Assembly (NCBI RefSeq): GCF_963678635.1
Contig: NC_087069.1
Location: 12,032,530-12,096,529, forward strand
Reading direction: 5' to 3'
Length of the DNA stretch: 64,000 nt
DNA from: Symsagittifera roscoffensis
Taxonomy: Eukaryota > Xenacoelomorpha > Acoela > Convolutidae
Part shown: piece after piece, positions 19,822 to 29,375 of the stretch
Position numbering within the stretch: the stretch's first letter is position 1
Layout of the letters: the number at the start of each line of letters is the position of its first letter
Translations under genes and position numbers: made by a program
Notes under the pieces: model-generated
Database searches by the model: none
What the model saw: only the letters and a program-made list of their open reading frames with translations
What the model was told of the DNA's origin: nothing

Positions 19822-20955
19822 TTCAAAACTCTATCAAAAATTGCTACCCAACAGTCACAAAGTCAGTCTTCACCGACATCATCCCAAGATAACCCAACAC
19901 CACCTTCAATTACTCAAAATTCTCAAACATCTACACGAATTTCTTTTCAAGACAATCCATACACTTTTGAAAAACGACATGCTCGTTTATCAGAACCATT
20001 AGAACCAGTTCAACGACAGGCACCTCTAAGCGAACCAACATATAACCTATACCCAACACTACCACAAGAACTAAGTAGAATAAGAAATCCTAGTCAAAAC
20101 CAAAATACAGTCGAAATAAATAGACAAATTATACATCCTCGACGAAACAGAAATTTTCAAACTCCCCGAGTTCATTTTGAAATACCTCAATCCCCATCAC
20201 AAAACACTCCAGAAAACCCCATTGGTATATTACCAGAAACCCCTACGCTTCTTTCACAACGTAGCACCTCAAGCCTACCATCAGATTACTTAGGTTCAAC
20301 ACCAACATCTGAACAAGTACGTGAAAATCCCTTTAACCCCCCAAACCAGGCATCACGACTACCATATTGGACAACACATTCATTTACACAAGGTGAACTA
20401 AATTTAGTCAATGATCCAATAGATATTTCTACGGATACAATAACATCCTCATCACTACCAGAAACATTATCACTACCATCAACACCATCAATAAGCCAGA
20501 TTTCAACACCACCTTTTAACTTAAATTTTCCAAATAATCTCGACGCCAGATATCGAGAACAATCATCAATAAATATTCCTTTAAGATTAGATTGGAATAC
20601 ATTTACAGCACCTCCACCATTATTTGGACAACATCAAGAAAGTAACCGCCTTCATAACTGGGCACTTAATAGATTACAATATCGCCAAGATATTCACAAC
20701 GATATCCGTGATCACAATATTCAAATACTCCAACAAAACAGTTTACAATTAAAGTTTGAAATCACAGTTAAGTTAAACAATATTACCCAACATCCCTACC
20801 CATTAAACCCACCTAACATAACAGCTCAATCACTACCACCACCGTTTATAACTACTGAAGTAATATACAAATACGACAGATATACCAAAAACACAATTGG
20901 CTACATTACATTTTATAATCCATACTCAGGATTATCATACACATGTATATTCTAA
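19822..20955 (+). CDS. ATG-less 377-codon ORF upstream of env
   Basis: The frame is open from 19822 (after TAATAA) to the TAA at 20953-20955, and I find no ATG in it. The first two thirds are Pro/Ser/Gln/Thr-rich (for example TPPSITQNSQTS). The last part (about 20570-20950) looks folded, with W, Y and hydrophobic residues. An open run this long with consistent A-rich codon use is unlikely to be chance. It must be expressed by splicing onto an upstream ATG, by a non-AUG start, or as part of a longer polyprotein. Its end overlaps the env ATG by 13 bases. No known domain is recognised; its position next to env suggests a virion or accessory role. Confidence 0.65.
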   Translation, partial: FKTLSKIATQQSQSQSSPTSSQDNPTPPSITQNSQTSTRISFQDNPYTFEKRHARLSEPLEPVQRQAPLSEPTYNLYPTLPQELSRIRNPSQNQNTVEINRQIIHPRRNRNFQTPRVHFEIPQSPSQNTPENPIGILPETPTLLSQRSTSSLPSDYLGSTPTSEQVRENPFNPPNQASRLPYWTTHSFTQGELNLVNDPIDISTDTITSSSLPETLSLPSTPSISQISTPPFNLNFPNNLDARYREQSSINIPLRLDWNTFTAPPPLFGQHQESNRLHNWALNRLQYRQDIHNDIRDHNIQILQQNSLQLKFEITVKLNNITQHPYPLNPPNITAQSLPPPFITTEVIYKYDRYTKNTIGYITFYNPYSGLSYTCIF

Positions 20956-23057
20956 AATTATTAATTTTTCTCCAACTCCTTTTTCTAGTAATCTCAAATC
21001 AAAACATAAACCCTTCCCCTCGTACAGGACCACAAGATTTATTAGTAACACATTACGATTGTGAAGAAAATGAACAAAAAACACTACACAAATATGCAAT
21101 AAATCAAGTATCACAATGTGAAACAGAACCACAAGCTATAGAAACCACAAATGTAATAGCAACACTCTATTCAAAAGCCCGAGCAACAACAGTTACAGGT
21201 TATAAATTCACAGCAACATTTTCCGAAAAGAAAGTACATTGTTCACAAGTCTCGAACGGAAACAAAAACCGACTTGACCATGAATCATTCTATCAGAGTA
21301 ATATAGAACGTCTTTTACATCTCAATCCCGACGATTGTAAAAATGAATTACTTAGACTAAACATCACACAAAATAAAAACTCCGCAAGAAAGTTAGTTAA
21401 CTTTCAAGTTTTTTCAGACTCTGTACATCAATCACAACTTGAAAGACACCAAGGACATATAAAACTAGACGACAAATACCCGTATAACGGCGCACACGGA
21501 CGATTAACCTATGACCTACACGATAAACATTGGATACCACACATTGGTATAAATAACCCATCAAACTGCAAAGCAGACACAAAAAATAAAGGATACCAAG
21601 AAATAATGTTTTTCGATTGGAAAATACAACTCGAAAAAATACAACTAACACGAGATTTATCAGATAATACAATGATCTATCAAGGAATCCGATTACCTTG
21701 TAAAAATGATCAAGGTTATTGCGACCCTACAACGAGAACACAAGCAACAATTGTTTGGTTCCCCGAAGATACATGTACAACATTTCAAGTAGCAAGAATA
21801 CACGCTCGTATGATAAAATTTCACGAAAAATACTTTATACAATCAGTTCCATATGAACAAGTACATCCATCACGAAAACAAAGTACTAATTTTAGAAACA
21901 TACACAATATAGAAAATAAATTGACACGTTTTCAAATATATCAAGAAACAGAACTTGCATGTAAATATAGAAATCCACTCCATAAAACACAATACTCTGA
22001 AATATTAGTTGAATACGAAAAAGGATTCGACATGACCACTGGAAAAATAAAAATTGACCCATATGCCACAGGTCATCCTCCAAACGAAGGAACATCCTAT
22101 ATACCAGTTAATTTTGAAAAAAGCAACGGACAACCTGGTGGACATCTAAAACCCCATGACACCAGAAGCACACGCTTACAAGAATTATCACTAATGAATA
22201 CTACATATTTCGGTAATATCCACTATGATATTCATTTAGATATGAAACTAGATTATACAATTAGCCGAATTTTTCAAGAAATGTCACTCTCCGAATTAGA
22301 AACACTACACCAACTATGCGAATTAGAACGAACACAAATATTACAATCACTCGCACTAGCAGTATTAAAAATACCCTATGCAGGATACTTATTATCTGGA
22401 AATAGATCAAATTTTTTAGACTATGAAGGAAACATCTTATGGTTTTATACTTGTACTAAAAAAGTATCACCACTATACGTTTTTGAAGATAAACGATGTT
22501 ATAAAAGAATCCCTATCTTTTATAAGAATAAAGTACATTTCGTGGATACACTTTCACGAAGAACCTATTTCTGGGATACCGCAGTCCCATGTGGATCAGA
22601 AAACAGCCACAATGTAGTACAACTAAACCCTGATGAAAATAAATATTATCTTCTCACTCCATATCCCACATTAATGCAATCACTCAAAAAATTTTCACCA
22701 GAAAGCATTCGCGCTATTGCTCGAAACCCAAATATAGACTTACAATCAATAGGAATCTATTCAAAATCAGATATTCAACATCACATTAGAACACAACAAT
22801 TCCAAGAATTATTAACACAAATGGACACTATACAAAGACAATCAATAGACCAAAATTTACGCAAACTTGCAGAAACCGCAGGATTTGCCGATATCTACAC
22901 GCAAGACTATAGCGGATATTTTAAAGACATTAAAGATTATATATATCTAAACGGTGAAAAATACCGTCCCCAAGATATATCACCAATTAACATTTTTAGC
23001 TTTGTTACACTCAAAAATGAGATCCTCGATTTTCTAGGATGGCCCTACTACATCTAA
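20943..23057 (+). CDS. env: Envelope glycoprotein, chuvirus-glycoprotein-like
   Basis: 704 residues beginning with a hydrophobic signal peptide (about residues 1-19). The ectodomain has many cysteines and N-glycosylation motifs (NIT, NTT, NRS). The segment about 22315-22600, with AGYLLSGNRSNF, CYKRIPIFYKN and FVDTLSRRTYFW, resembles a conserved part of chuvirus (Jingchuvirales) glycoproteins as I remember them, not the baculovirus-F-like Env of insect errantiviruses. The ORF stops at TAA 23055-23057 before any clear membrane anchor; strongly hydrophobic sequence follows at 23082-23210 in other reading arrangements. Either the anchor is supplied by recoding or splicing, or the stop is a lesion. 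The glycoprotein would mediate entry if active. Homology call moderately sure. Confidence 0.75.
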   Translation: MYILKLLIFLQLLFLVISNQNINPSPRTGPQDLLVTHYDCEENEQKTLHKYAINQVSQCETEPQAIETTNVIATLYSKARATTVTGYKFTATFSEKKVHCSQVSNGNKNRLDHESFYQSNIERLLHLNPDDCKNELLRLNITQNKNSARKLVNFQVFSDSVHQSQLERHQGHIKLDDKYPYNGAHGRLTYDLHDKHWIPHIGINNPSNCKADTKNKGYQEIMFFDWKIQLEKIQLTRDLSDNTMIYQGIRLPCKNDQGYCDPTTRTQATIVWFPEDTCTTFQVARIHARMIKFHEKYFIQSVPYEQVHPSRKQSTNFRNIHNIENKLTRFQIYQETELACKYRNPLHKTQYSEILVEYEKGFDMTTGKIKIDPYATGHPPNEGTSYIPVNFEKSNGQPGGHLKPHDTRSTRLQELSLMNTTYFGNIHYDIHLDMKLDYTISRIFQEMSLSELETLHQLCELERTQILQSLALAVLKIPYAGYLLSGNRSNFLDYEGNILWFYTCTKKVSPLYVFEDKRCYKRIPIFYKNKVHFVDTLSRRTYFWDTAVPCGSENSHNVVQLNPDENKYYLLTPYPTLMQSLKKFSPESIRAIARNPNIDLQSIGIYSKSDIQHHIRTQQFQELLTQMDTIQRQSIDQNLRKLAETAGFADIYTQDYSGYFKDIKDYIYLNGEKYRPQDISPINIFSFVTLKNEILDFLGWPYYI

Positions 23058-23081
23058 GAAAAATTGACTATTTTATACGCA

Positions 23082-23560
23082 ATGTTTAACTTTATTGGAT
23101 TTCTTTTCTCACTTTTAAAAGGAATTACAACACATGTGCTATACACACACAAGTAAACAGACAAGCAAGCGTAGCACGCATACTCTTTGCAGGATTTTTT
23201 GGAATCTTTTCTACATCTATAAACAAAATTCTTTTAGACGCACAAATAAAAGAATATAACACAAAAACAGCAACACGACAAAATACATACGACGAAGAAC
23301 ATAACAATGTAGACATAACGCCAACGGCACCACAATTACCACCCCTACCAAATAACCATCCACTATCCCTAGTCCCACGAAATTTTCGAAATTTAGCCAT
23401 CACACATAATCCAAATTTTCGACTCACCACATCACAAAGTCCCATCCAACATATAATGACACACCAGTCACAAGATGATAATACTTATGAACAAATTATT
23501 GAACAACCCCATACCACCGCTTTTCAGTCTCAAAATAATCATTTTTTTAGCCCACGATGA
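23082..23560 (+). CDS. Membrane-segment ORF with candidate -1 frameshift (env anchor/tail or separate protein)
   Basis: A short ATG ORF (23082-23156, frame of env) starts MFNFIGFLF. A second frame, in the -1 relation, is open from 23090 to TGA 23558-23560 with no ATG until about 23450. The two overlap around TTTAAAA (23114-23120), phased as T TTA AAA in the first frame, a canonical -1 slippery heptamer. The downstream frame has a second hydrophobic segment (ARILFAGFFGIFSTS, about 23177-23221) and a long polar Asn/Gln/Pro-rich tail, like an anchor plus cytoplasmic tail. Its stop overlaps the next ATG in ATGA (23557-23560). The product may be the missing C-terminus of Env or a separate accessory membrane protein. 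Confidence 0.45.
23114..23120 (+). promoter_or_regulatory. Candidate -1 ribosomal frameshift heptamer
   Basis: TTTAAAA in the phase X XXY YYZ, inside the overlap of two frames related by -1. Twelve bases downstream, TGTGCT can pair with AGCACGCA near 23170 with one bulge, a weak candidate stimulatory stem. Confidence 0.4.
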
Positions 23561-24810
23561 GCCGCCAACTTGGATCACTACACCGATCAAATTCCCACCC
23601 AACCAATCTTACCTCTCCAATCCCAATAATACCACTTTTTGCTTTTCCGCCACCCGATTTTCCATCTAGTAATGTAACATCAGGCATGAATTCCGACACT
23701 AATTCACACATCTCAGTTTTATATTCCATCTCACCACTCAATAACCCGAATATTGAAACCCCCGATGAATTTGCCGACTCAGAACCATCCCCATCCAATA
23801 ATTTTCATAACTCTTCTAATTTTTCTCAACCCCCTTTTCAACCCATATTATCCAATAACCCTGACCCAATCACTTCCACACCCTCTTATGCTTCCCAAGT
23901 TACCCCAACCTACTCCTCACTTCATTCTGACCAATCATCTCATTCTCCAGACACCCCCCGAATCTCCCCAGAGCTAGATAATTTTATTACCCTTCAACAA
24001 CAACCCTACCACCTCCATACCCCAACAATAAACCAAATCTCCTCCAGAATAAATTCATCCAACCCCCCTACCCCTACACCCTCTTCAAATTACACTGAAT
24101 CATTAGCACCATCATCCACATCAACTGAATCTTCACTCAACACTAATAGAGCTTACCGCACTTTTAAAAGAAAGTTCCCCAACCATCCTTTCCCAGCAAA
24201 ACCAGGAACAGCCCGTGAATACATCAACCACCCCAAGCATACTAACACAAAAGAATTTTTAGCCATCACCTTACCCTCATTCCCACAATACACCTTAAAC
24301 ACCCCCCACGACACTAACGAAACACGCAACTTTGTAGATGAATACGTTTTAATGCCCACTCTCTCTTGGACATCATATTATCATTTTACTAACCCTCTTT
24401 GCTTACCTTTATCTAACACTCACATCGATATAGAGCGAAACACGGACATGCTATATCGACTCACTACACCACTAACCGCTAGACAATTTACTTACGTTGG
24501 ATATAAAAAATCACTAAAAACACACACTGCACCTAGAGCTAACGAATATACACTAGAATACTATGATCACAACATCATCAGAGCTAGCCAAGATCAATTC
24601 TTAGACGACGATCGCTTCGCTAATCTACAAATTACCGAAAAATTTTTCATCAAGACACCATATATATTTACACTAAACATCTTCGACCGAAAGTTTGATC
24701 ACATTATTTCAGAAGCACTAACAGACACACAAGCATACGAAAGTTTTAAAGAACGCTTCCAAATATTTTCACTAACCTTTCATTTCCTTGCACCACACGA
24801 AAGAGATTAA
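23557..24810 (+). CDS. Accessory ORF downstream of env (417 residues)
   Basis: Starts at the ATGA overlap with the preceding frame. The N-terminal half (about residues 1-205) is Pro/Ser/Asn/Thr-rich and probably disordered; the C-terminal half looks folded (for example FVDEYVLMPTLSWTSYYHF and QITEKFFIKTPYIFTLNIF). I recognise no family. Its layout, disordered then folded, resembles the ATG-less ORF at 19822. A location between env and the 3' LTR is where complex retroviruses keep regulatory genes. The next ORF is in the same frame only 18 bases after this stop, so the two could be one protein through readthrough or a recent nonsense change. Confidence 0.65.
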   Translation: MSRQLGSLHRSNSHPTNLTSPIPIIPLFAFPPPDFPSSNVTSGMNSDTNSHISVLYSISPLNNPNIETPDEFADSEPSPSNNFHNSSNFSQPPFQPILSNNPDPITSTPSYASQVTPTYSSLHSDQSSHSPDTPRISPELDNFITLQQQPYHLHTPTINQISSRINSSNPPTPTPSSNYTESLAPSSTSTESSLNTNRAYRTFKRKFPNHPFPAKPGTAREYINHPKHTNTKEFLAITLPSFPQYTLNTPHDTNETRNFVDEYVLMPTLSWTSYYHFTNPLCLPLSNTHIDIERNTDMLYRLTTPLTARQFTYVGYKKSLKTHTAPRANEYTLEYYDHNIIRASQDQFLDDDRFANLQITEKFFIKTPYIFTLNIFDRKFDHIISEALTDTQAYESFKERFQIFSLTFHFLAPHERD

Positions 24811-24828
24811 CACTGCTCACACGATATT

Positions 24829-25362
24829 ATGTTGCGCACTAAACAAACCCACACATATAGTTATTATCGCTTCATCCAAAATCACTTTGACCTACACACA
24901 CCCTCTAGACAACCACACCATCGTTTTCAATTCATTAATTCCAAATACACTTCACCATTTTTCCTAAATTTCACATATTGCATTAAAGATACTAACCTTC
25001 ATGGTATTCTTCGCAATTATGATCCCATAACCCAAATGTACATCTTCTGTCCCATCACCAAGACCTTCAACGCCGAAGAATCCCGACCCTTCCTTATCCC
25101 GCACGAGTTTGTACAACCTATAGAAATCCCAATTTTAGAATTCATCCACAACACTAAATTCAATCACAAATTATATAATCTAATCCAAAACACACCTTAT
25201 GAGTTTGCAGTTGGCACTGAAGAACTAACCACTATTAAGGCACTTCAATTGCTTTGGCCACTGCTTCAGACTAAAAATATCATCCGCATCTTAGCTAAAC
25301 TACTAACAACTTCCGATCTCATCCACGACATCTTCCCCCACGGTTTTTTCCCCGACGACTAA
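24829..25362 (+). CDS. Accessory ORF, 177 residues, in frame with the preceding ORF
   Basis: ATG ORF, compact and apparently folded, rich in aromatic residues (FINSKYTSPFFLNFTYC, HGILRNYDPITQMYIFCPI) with a leucine-rich helix near the end. No known domain is recognised. It shares the frame of the 417-residue ORF, separated by TAA and six codons. It is the last ORF before the long 3' non-coding region. Base use matches the element, though it is richer in C. Confidence 0.55.
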   Translation: MLRTKQTHTYSYYRFIQNHFDLHTPSRQPHHRFQFINSKYTSPFFLNFTYCIKDTNLHGILRNYDPITQMYIFCPITKTFNAEESRPFLIPHEFVQPIEIPILEFIHNTKFNHKLYNLIQNTPYEFAVGTEELTTIKALQLLWPLLQTKNIIRILAKLLTTSDLIHDIFPHGFFPDD

Positions 25363-26977
25363 ACAGGTAAGTATGAATTAAATGAATATTACTAACTAAT
25401 TAAAATATTAAAAAACTCACCATACTTTATCCATGTTTTCTTTAGATTTTTAGCCTTCATCCGACAATCACCTACAAAAACCACAAAAGACAAATAAAAA
25501 TCGCAAATTTCATCAAACAGATTTCAAAAATTCTATTAATCTCTTACACTTATAAATTTATAAATTTAATACCAATGCAGTAAATTCATTTCTAAAATTT
25601 TCCCCACAAGCAGTAAATCTAATTATGATGAAAATTTGTAACTTAAAATTCCCCCATAACTAGCAGTAAATTTCCAAATTCTATGCAGTAAATTAATAAA
25701 ATGCAAATGCAGTACTAACCTTTTGATATTTTCATTCATTCGCACAGAAATTCTATCCACACTCGCACAGCTCGCCCACGAAGAATTGTTTAAAATAATG
25801 AATTTCAGTTTCAAGTTTTCACACTCAACAACTCTAACATATAATAACATGTTTCAAACCTTCCTTTAACCCGGTTGGAAAGGAATCATTTACTAAACAA
25901 AACTAACCAACGCAGCTTACTAAATACCACAAATCATAGAATAACAGCATGACTAAGAAAAGGAAACCAACGGTACCCAAACCGGATTAACCCAGTTTAA
26001 AACTGGATAATTTATTCTTTTGAAGACTATTATAAAGTCTAAGAAAGAAATAATAAAACACAAAAAAGTCGAAAGACAAACCCATACCACGAACAATTTG
26101 CTTTTTGGAAAAAGGACATAACCAACAAGACATAAGAAAAACCACAACAAACCCAACATAAAACGTTGTCACATAACAGGACCCCTCACAAAAACCGCAT
26201 GAAATCATACTCCCACTCCTGGCCTAACCCACCAGGAAGGACGTCCTGAGCATGCTCTATAGCCGGCCTAACCCACCGCGCTACATCCACGCTTTGTGAC
26301 CACACCTCTATTTTTAATAAGAGCTACTCAAGGGTGAGTAACTCTTCAAAATAACCGAACTAAAACAAAAAGCTTTTGTGAAAACAACTAACTAAAATCA
26401 TAATTAAAAAATATTAAACTAATAAATGTTTTATAAAATGTAAATTACATTATGCAATACATAGATCAGAATACAACACCAAGGACGAACATCTAAAGAC
26501 AAAACGACCCCACTACACTCGAGAGAGAATGACCAACCACAATCGATATGCCACTCACAATCACAACTCAAAGGATTTAGAGTACGACTTGACTTCGCAG
26601 AAAAGGACTTCATTGAACTAGACCAATGACCACCTCGATGTTCAAGTATACGTACAGATCCGAGTAACCAGGCATCCCCTCCACGCACAATCTCCACGCC
26701 ATTCCCAAACTAGATCAGACACAAAAGAAGTTCTCCACGCAGAACAGAAAAACCTGACATAGCCAACCATTCTGAAATCAGATTTGAGTTTGTTGCAAAG
26801 ACTTAATCGTTGTCACTAGAAGACACAACGTCTTATGTCTCTAACTCCAGCTTCCTGGAACTTCTTTAACAAAGAGGAAACGGAAGAAAATGATGTTCGC
26901 CAAAAACCAACGTCCATCATCCATCCTTCAAATTGCAGAAGAACTATTCTAAAAAAACTCTGTAAAACCCGGATGGG
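25363..26977 (+). other. Long 3' non-coding region of the retroelement
   Basis: About 1.6 kb without a credible ORF. It contains five scattered GCAGTA(A) motifs between 25577 and 25715, a duplicated GGCCTAACCCACC (26221-26233 and 26265-26277) flanking the palindromic AGGACGTCCT, and GC-richer, foldable sequence around 25860-26330. RNA export, stability or packaging signals are possible but unproven. Confidence 0.5.
26971..26977 (+). other. Possible polypurine tract
   Basis: GGATGGG directly precedes the 3' LTR. It is short and interrupted by T, so only a candidate plus-strand primer site. Confidence 0.4.
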
Positions 26978-27387
26978 TGGAACCTGATCTAAACTACATT
27001 TTATGATTGGATAAATTAGATATTTTACCAATGTAAAGTATTTAATATTAACCAATCATGATCCATCTAACTAACAACCCACTTATTTGTAAGTGCTGAA
27101 GTTACTTGTAATTTCAGCACCAGAGAGATTTGAATTTAACTTAGAAATTAGTTGGACTCTCCCGAGCACTTCAGCAGCCGCAATAAACCAGTATACCCTA
27201 GATCTATTGAGCCTAGCAGAGACTAGTTAAACAACCTGAGACTAGATAGTATAAGAGTAAGATTAGGATCGGTATTAGACTAAGAAGTTGCACGAATCTA
27301 TCCGGCCGAAAATAAGATAGCGTGACGAGCAGACGGTGTACCCTATCCGAAATTACTCTATGAGTTATACACTCCAGTCCTAACTCA
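26978..27387 (+). repeat. 3' LTR
   Basis: 410 bp, matching the 5' LTR base for base as far as I can see by eye. AATAAA lies at 27182-27187 and the hairpin at 27093-27120. Confidence 0.95.
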
Positions 27388-27391
27388 ATAT
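27388..27391. other. Target site duplication, right copy
   Basis: ATAT directly after the 3' LTR, equal to 8462-8465. Confidence 0.8.
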
Positions 27392-27533
27392 GTTGCACAA
27401 TAACTGCTTGAACAAAATTATCAATACGGCAATTTAAATTTCAGTTTAAAATTGTTAGTTTTAAATAACCATAAATCATTACGGATTCCACTGAGATGAA
27501 TAAAATGGAAAAACCAAAGACACCTAAATCAGA

Positions 27534-27617
27534 GACAAACTCGAGAAAGAAGTTATCAGAATTTTGTAGATAATGTGGAACCCAAAAAAAATGGTTTTGC
27601 ATCGTGAACAAATGCAT
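27534..27617 (+). repeat. Local direct repeat, copy 1 of 2
   Basis: About 80 bases similar to 28302-28385. Both contain GGTTTTGCATCGTGAACAAA. Confidence 0.6.
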
Positions 27618-28301
27618 CGTGAACAAAGACAAAAACATCTTAACCGAACAGAATGAAATTTTCAGTCGATTCTGCAGCAAGGTGGATCAACATCACAGAA
27701 CAATACAATTTTGTCAAATACTTTGGTTGAAGGTTCGTATAACTGCAACAAGGTACGCATTTCAGATTGCTGAGCAGATAGATCAAAGCCTCTCAATTAA
27801 GGTCACAATTCGATTCAAAATTGATTTCTGAGGAAAAGAGAACCACACACCTCAACTTCCTTGCTGACCATCTGTCTCGTCACATCAGCAAATTGAATCC
27901 TCAACGAGAACGAGTCAATCGCTTCCAGTTGACGTTTTCAATTAACACATCGATTCATAATATCAAGTTTTATCCTTTTCTAGTTATTCCTGATTTTCAG
28001 TCAAATTACTTAGCTGAATTTAAAATCATTTTTCGTACATTTCATATCTGGAGCCAAAGACGATATCTAAGAATTGCTAGAAACGTTCCGTTTAGTTCTA
28101 ATTAAAAATAGATGCTTACAACAAAGTCAATTGGTTTTTTGTTCAGAAAATTTCTGGAAAATTAAATTTTTACACTTTATTCCTGTACACTTACCATTCC
28201 CAAGTTTTAACAGATGTTACGATGAAAATATCAACTTTTCTTTTACAATAGTTCAAGATAAGTATATTTAAAATGCAGTTAAAATTCAGTCTAAAACTCT
28301 A

Positions 28302-28385
28302 CTGAGGTAAACTCGAGAACCAAGTTATCGGAATTTTAAAGATAGTGGAAACCCGAAAAGATGGTTTTGCATCGTGAACAAATGA
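28302..28385 (+). repeat. Local direct repeat, copy 2 of 2
   Basis: Diverged copy of 27534-27617 in the same orientation, 770 bases away. Confidence 0.6.
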
Positions 28386-29375
28386 AGACAAAATATCTGG
28401 CCGCAAAACTAAAGCGTGAGGAAGCTTTTAAATTGAATTCCAGTAAAAAAAATTATAAAAGCGAAAGATTGCTTTGATTTGCTTTTTTTTAATGCATCAC
28501 TTTTCTGCCAAGAAAGAACTCGATGCGTAGCCTCACCACGTCATCAATATGAATCGCCATTCGCTTCCATTTGAGGTATTCACTTATTACAATGACGGGG
28601 AAAGCTGCAAATTTCTTATCAAAACAAAAACTACTTGTTGAGGTTTGAGTTTGTTTTAGATTTTTTTGCGAATAAAAATGACCAACTTTTACCTGGCAAA
28701 AATTTAATAAATTTTTCAGTCAGTTATAACCAAAAATTTCAAAAGTTGATAACAGCAAAAGTAAAATTTAAAACCGTTCTTTATTGATTACTTCTTTTTC
28801 TTTTTCAACACTAGTTATCAATGATGCAACTATAGATGCTAATCAATTGACAAAATTGTCAATAAATATTAAGTATAAATAATCTAGTTTAATTGTTAAA
28901 AGCTAGGGGCAAGCGTGGCGTCGAAACTCCGACAATTAGCTTGGGATTCTCATGTCATTCCCTCTGACCACAAACGCTCGCTTAAGGCTAACCGGCAGCC
29001 ACCAATACAGCAGAAAAATGCTACGAAACTTTCAGGGATATAGCTACTGATTACAAAAAAATGTCACCTAATGAACTCTTTAACTTTCCAGATAGGTTGT
29101 GAAAAAATTAGAGTCATAATAATACCATACCTTCCCAAAGCTCGAATGTGTGAAAACAATGAATCATAGCATTTAACCTTTAAAAATGAATCAGCACAAT
29201 TTATTGGAAATCATTTAGCCGCACCAGTATTTAAAAAATCAGGAGGATTTAGTGAAAAAGTCCTTTAGTACAAGAATTTTCCCTGCTGTGGTAACTAAGA
29301 CGTAAAATTCAAGCAGCCATTCTCAAGTTCGAAAAAAATATATTTTCAGTGGAAAAATTTCAAAAAGTTGTTATT

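Larger units (their letters stand above)
8466..27387 (+). mobile_element. Complete 18.9-kb Ty3/gypsy-type LTR retroelement (endogenous retrovirus-like) with env and accessory ORFs
   Basis: It is bounded by two 410-bp direct LTRs beginning TGG and ending TCA, inside a 4-bp ATAT duplication. In order it carries a PBS, a long leader, ORF1, ORF2, gag-pol, two small hydrophobic ORFs, an ATG-less ORF, env, a membrane-segment ORF, two accessory ORFs, a non-coding 3' region and the 3' LTR. I saw no difference between the LTRs by eye and no disabling lesion in gag-pol, so insertion was probably recent. From about 10 to 25 kb the coding strand is strongly A-rich and G-poor, unlike the flanks, as in several retroviruses. 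The pol order PR-RT-RH-IN with a GPY/F-like tail places it in Ty3/gypsy. It is far longer than most gypsy elements (usually 5-9 kb). Confidence 0.93.

Noticed and set aside
27604..28271. Three overlapping plus-strand ORFs as a split gene
   Set aside because: No domain, no clear splice logic, and partly within a local direct repeat.
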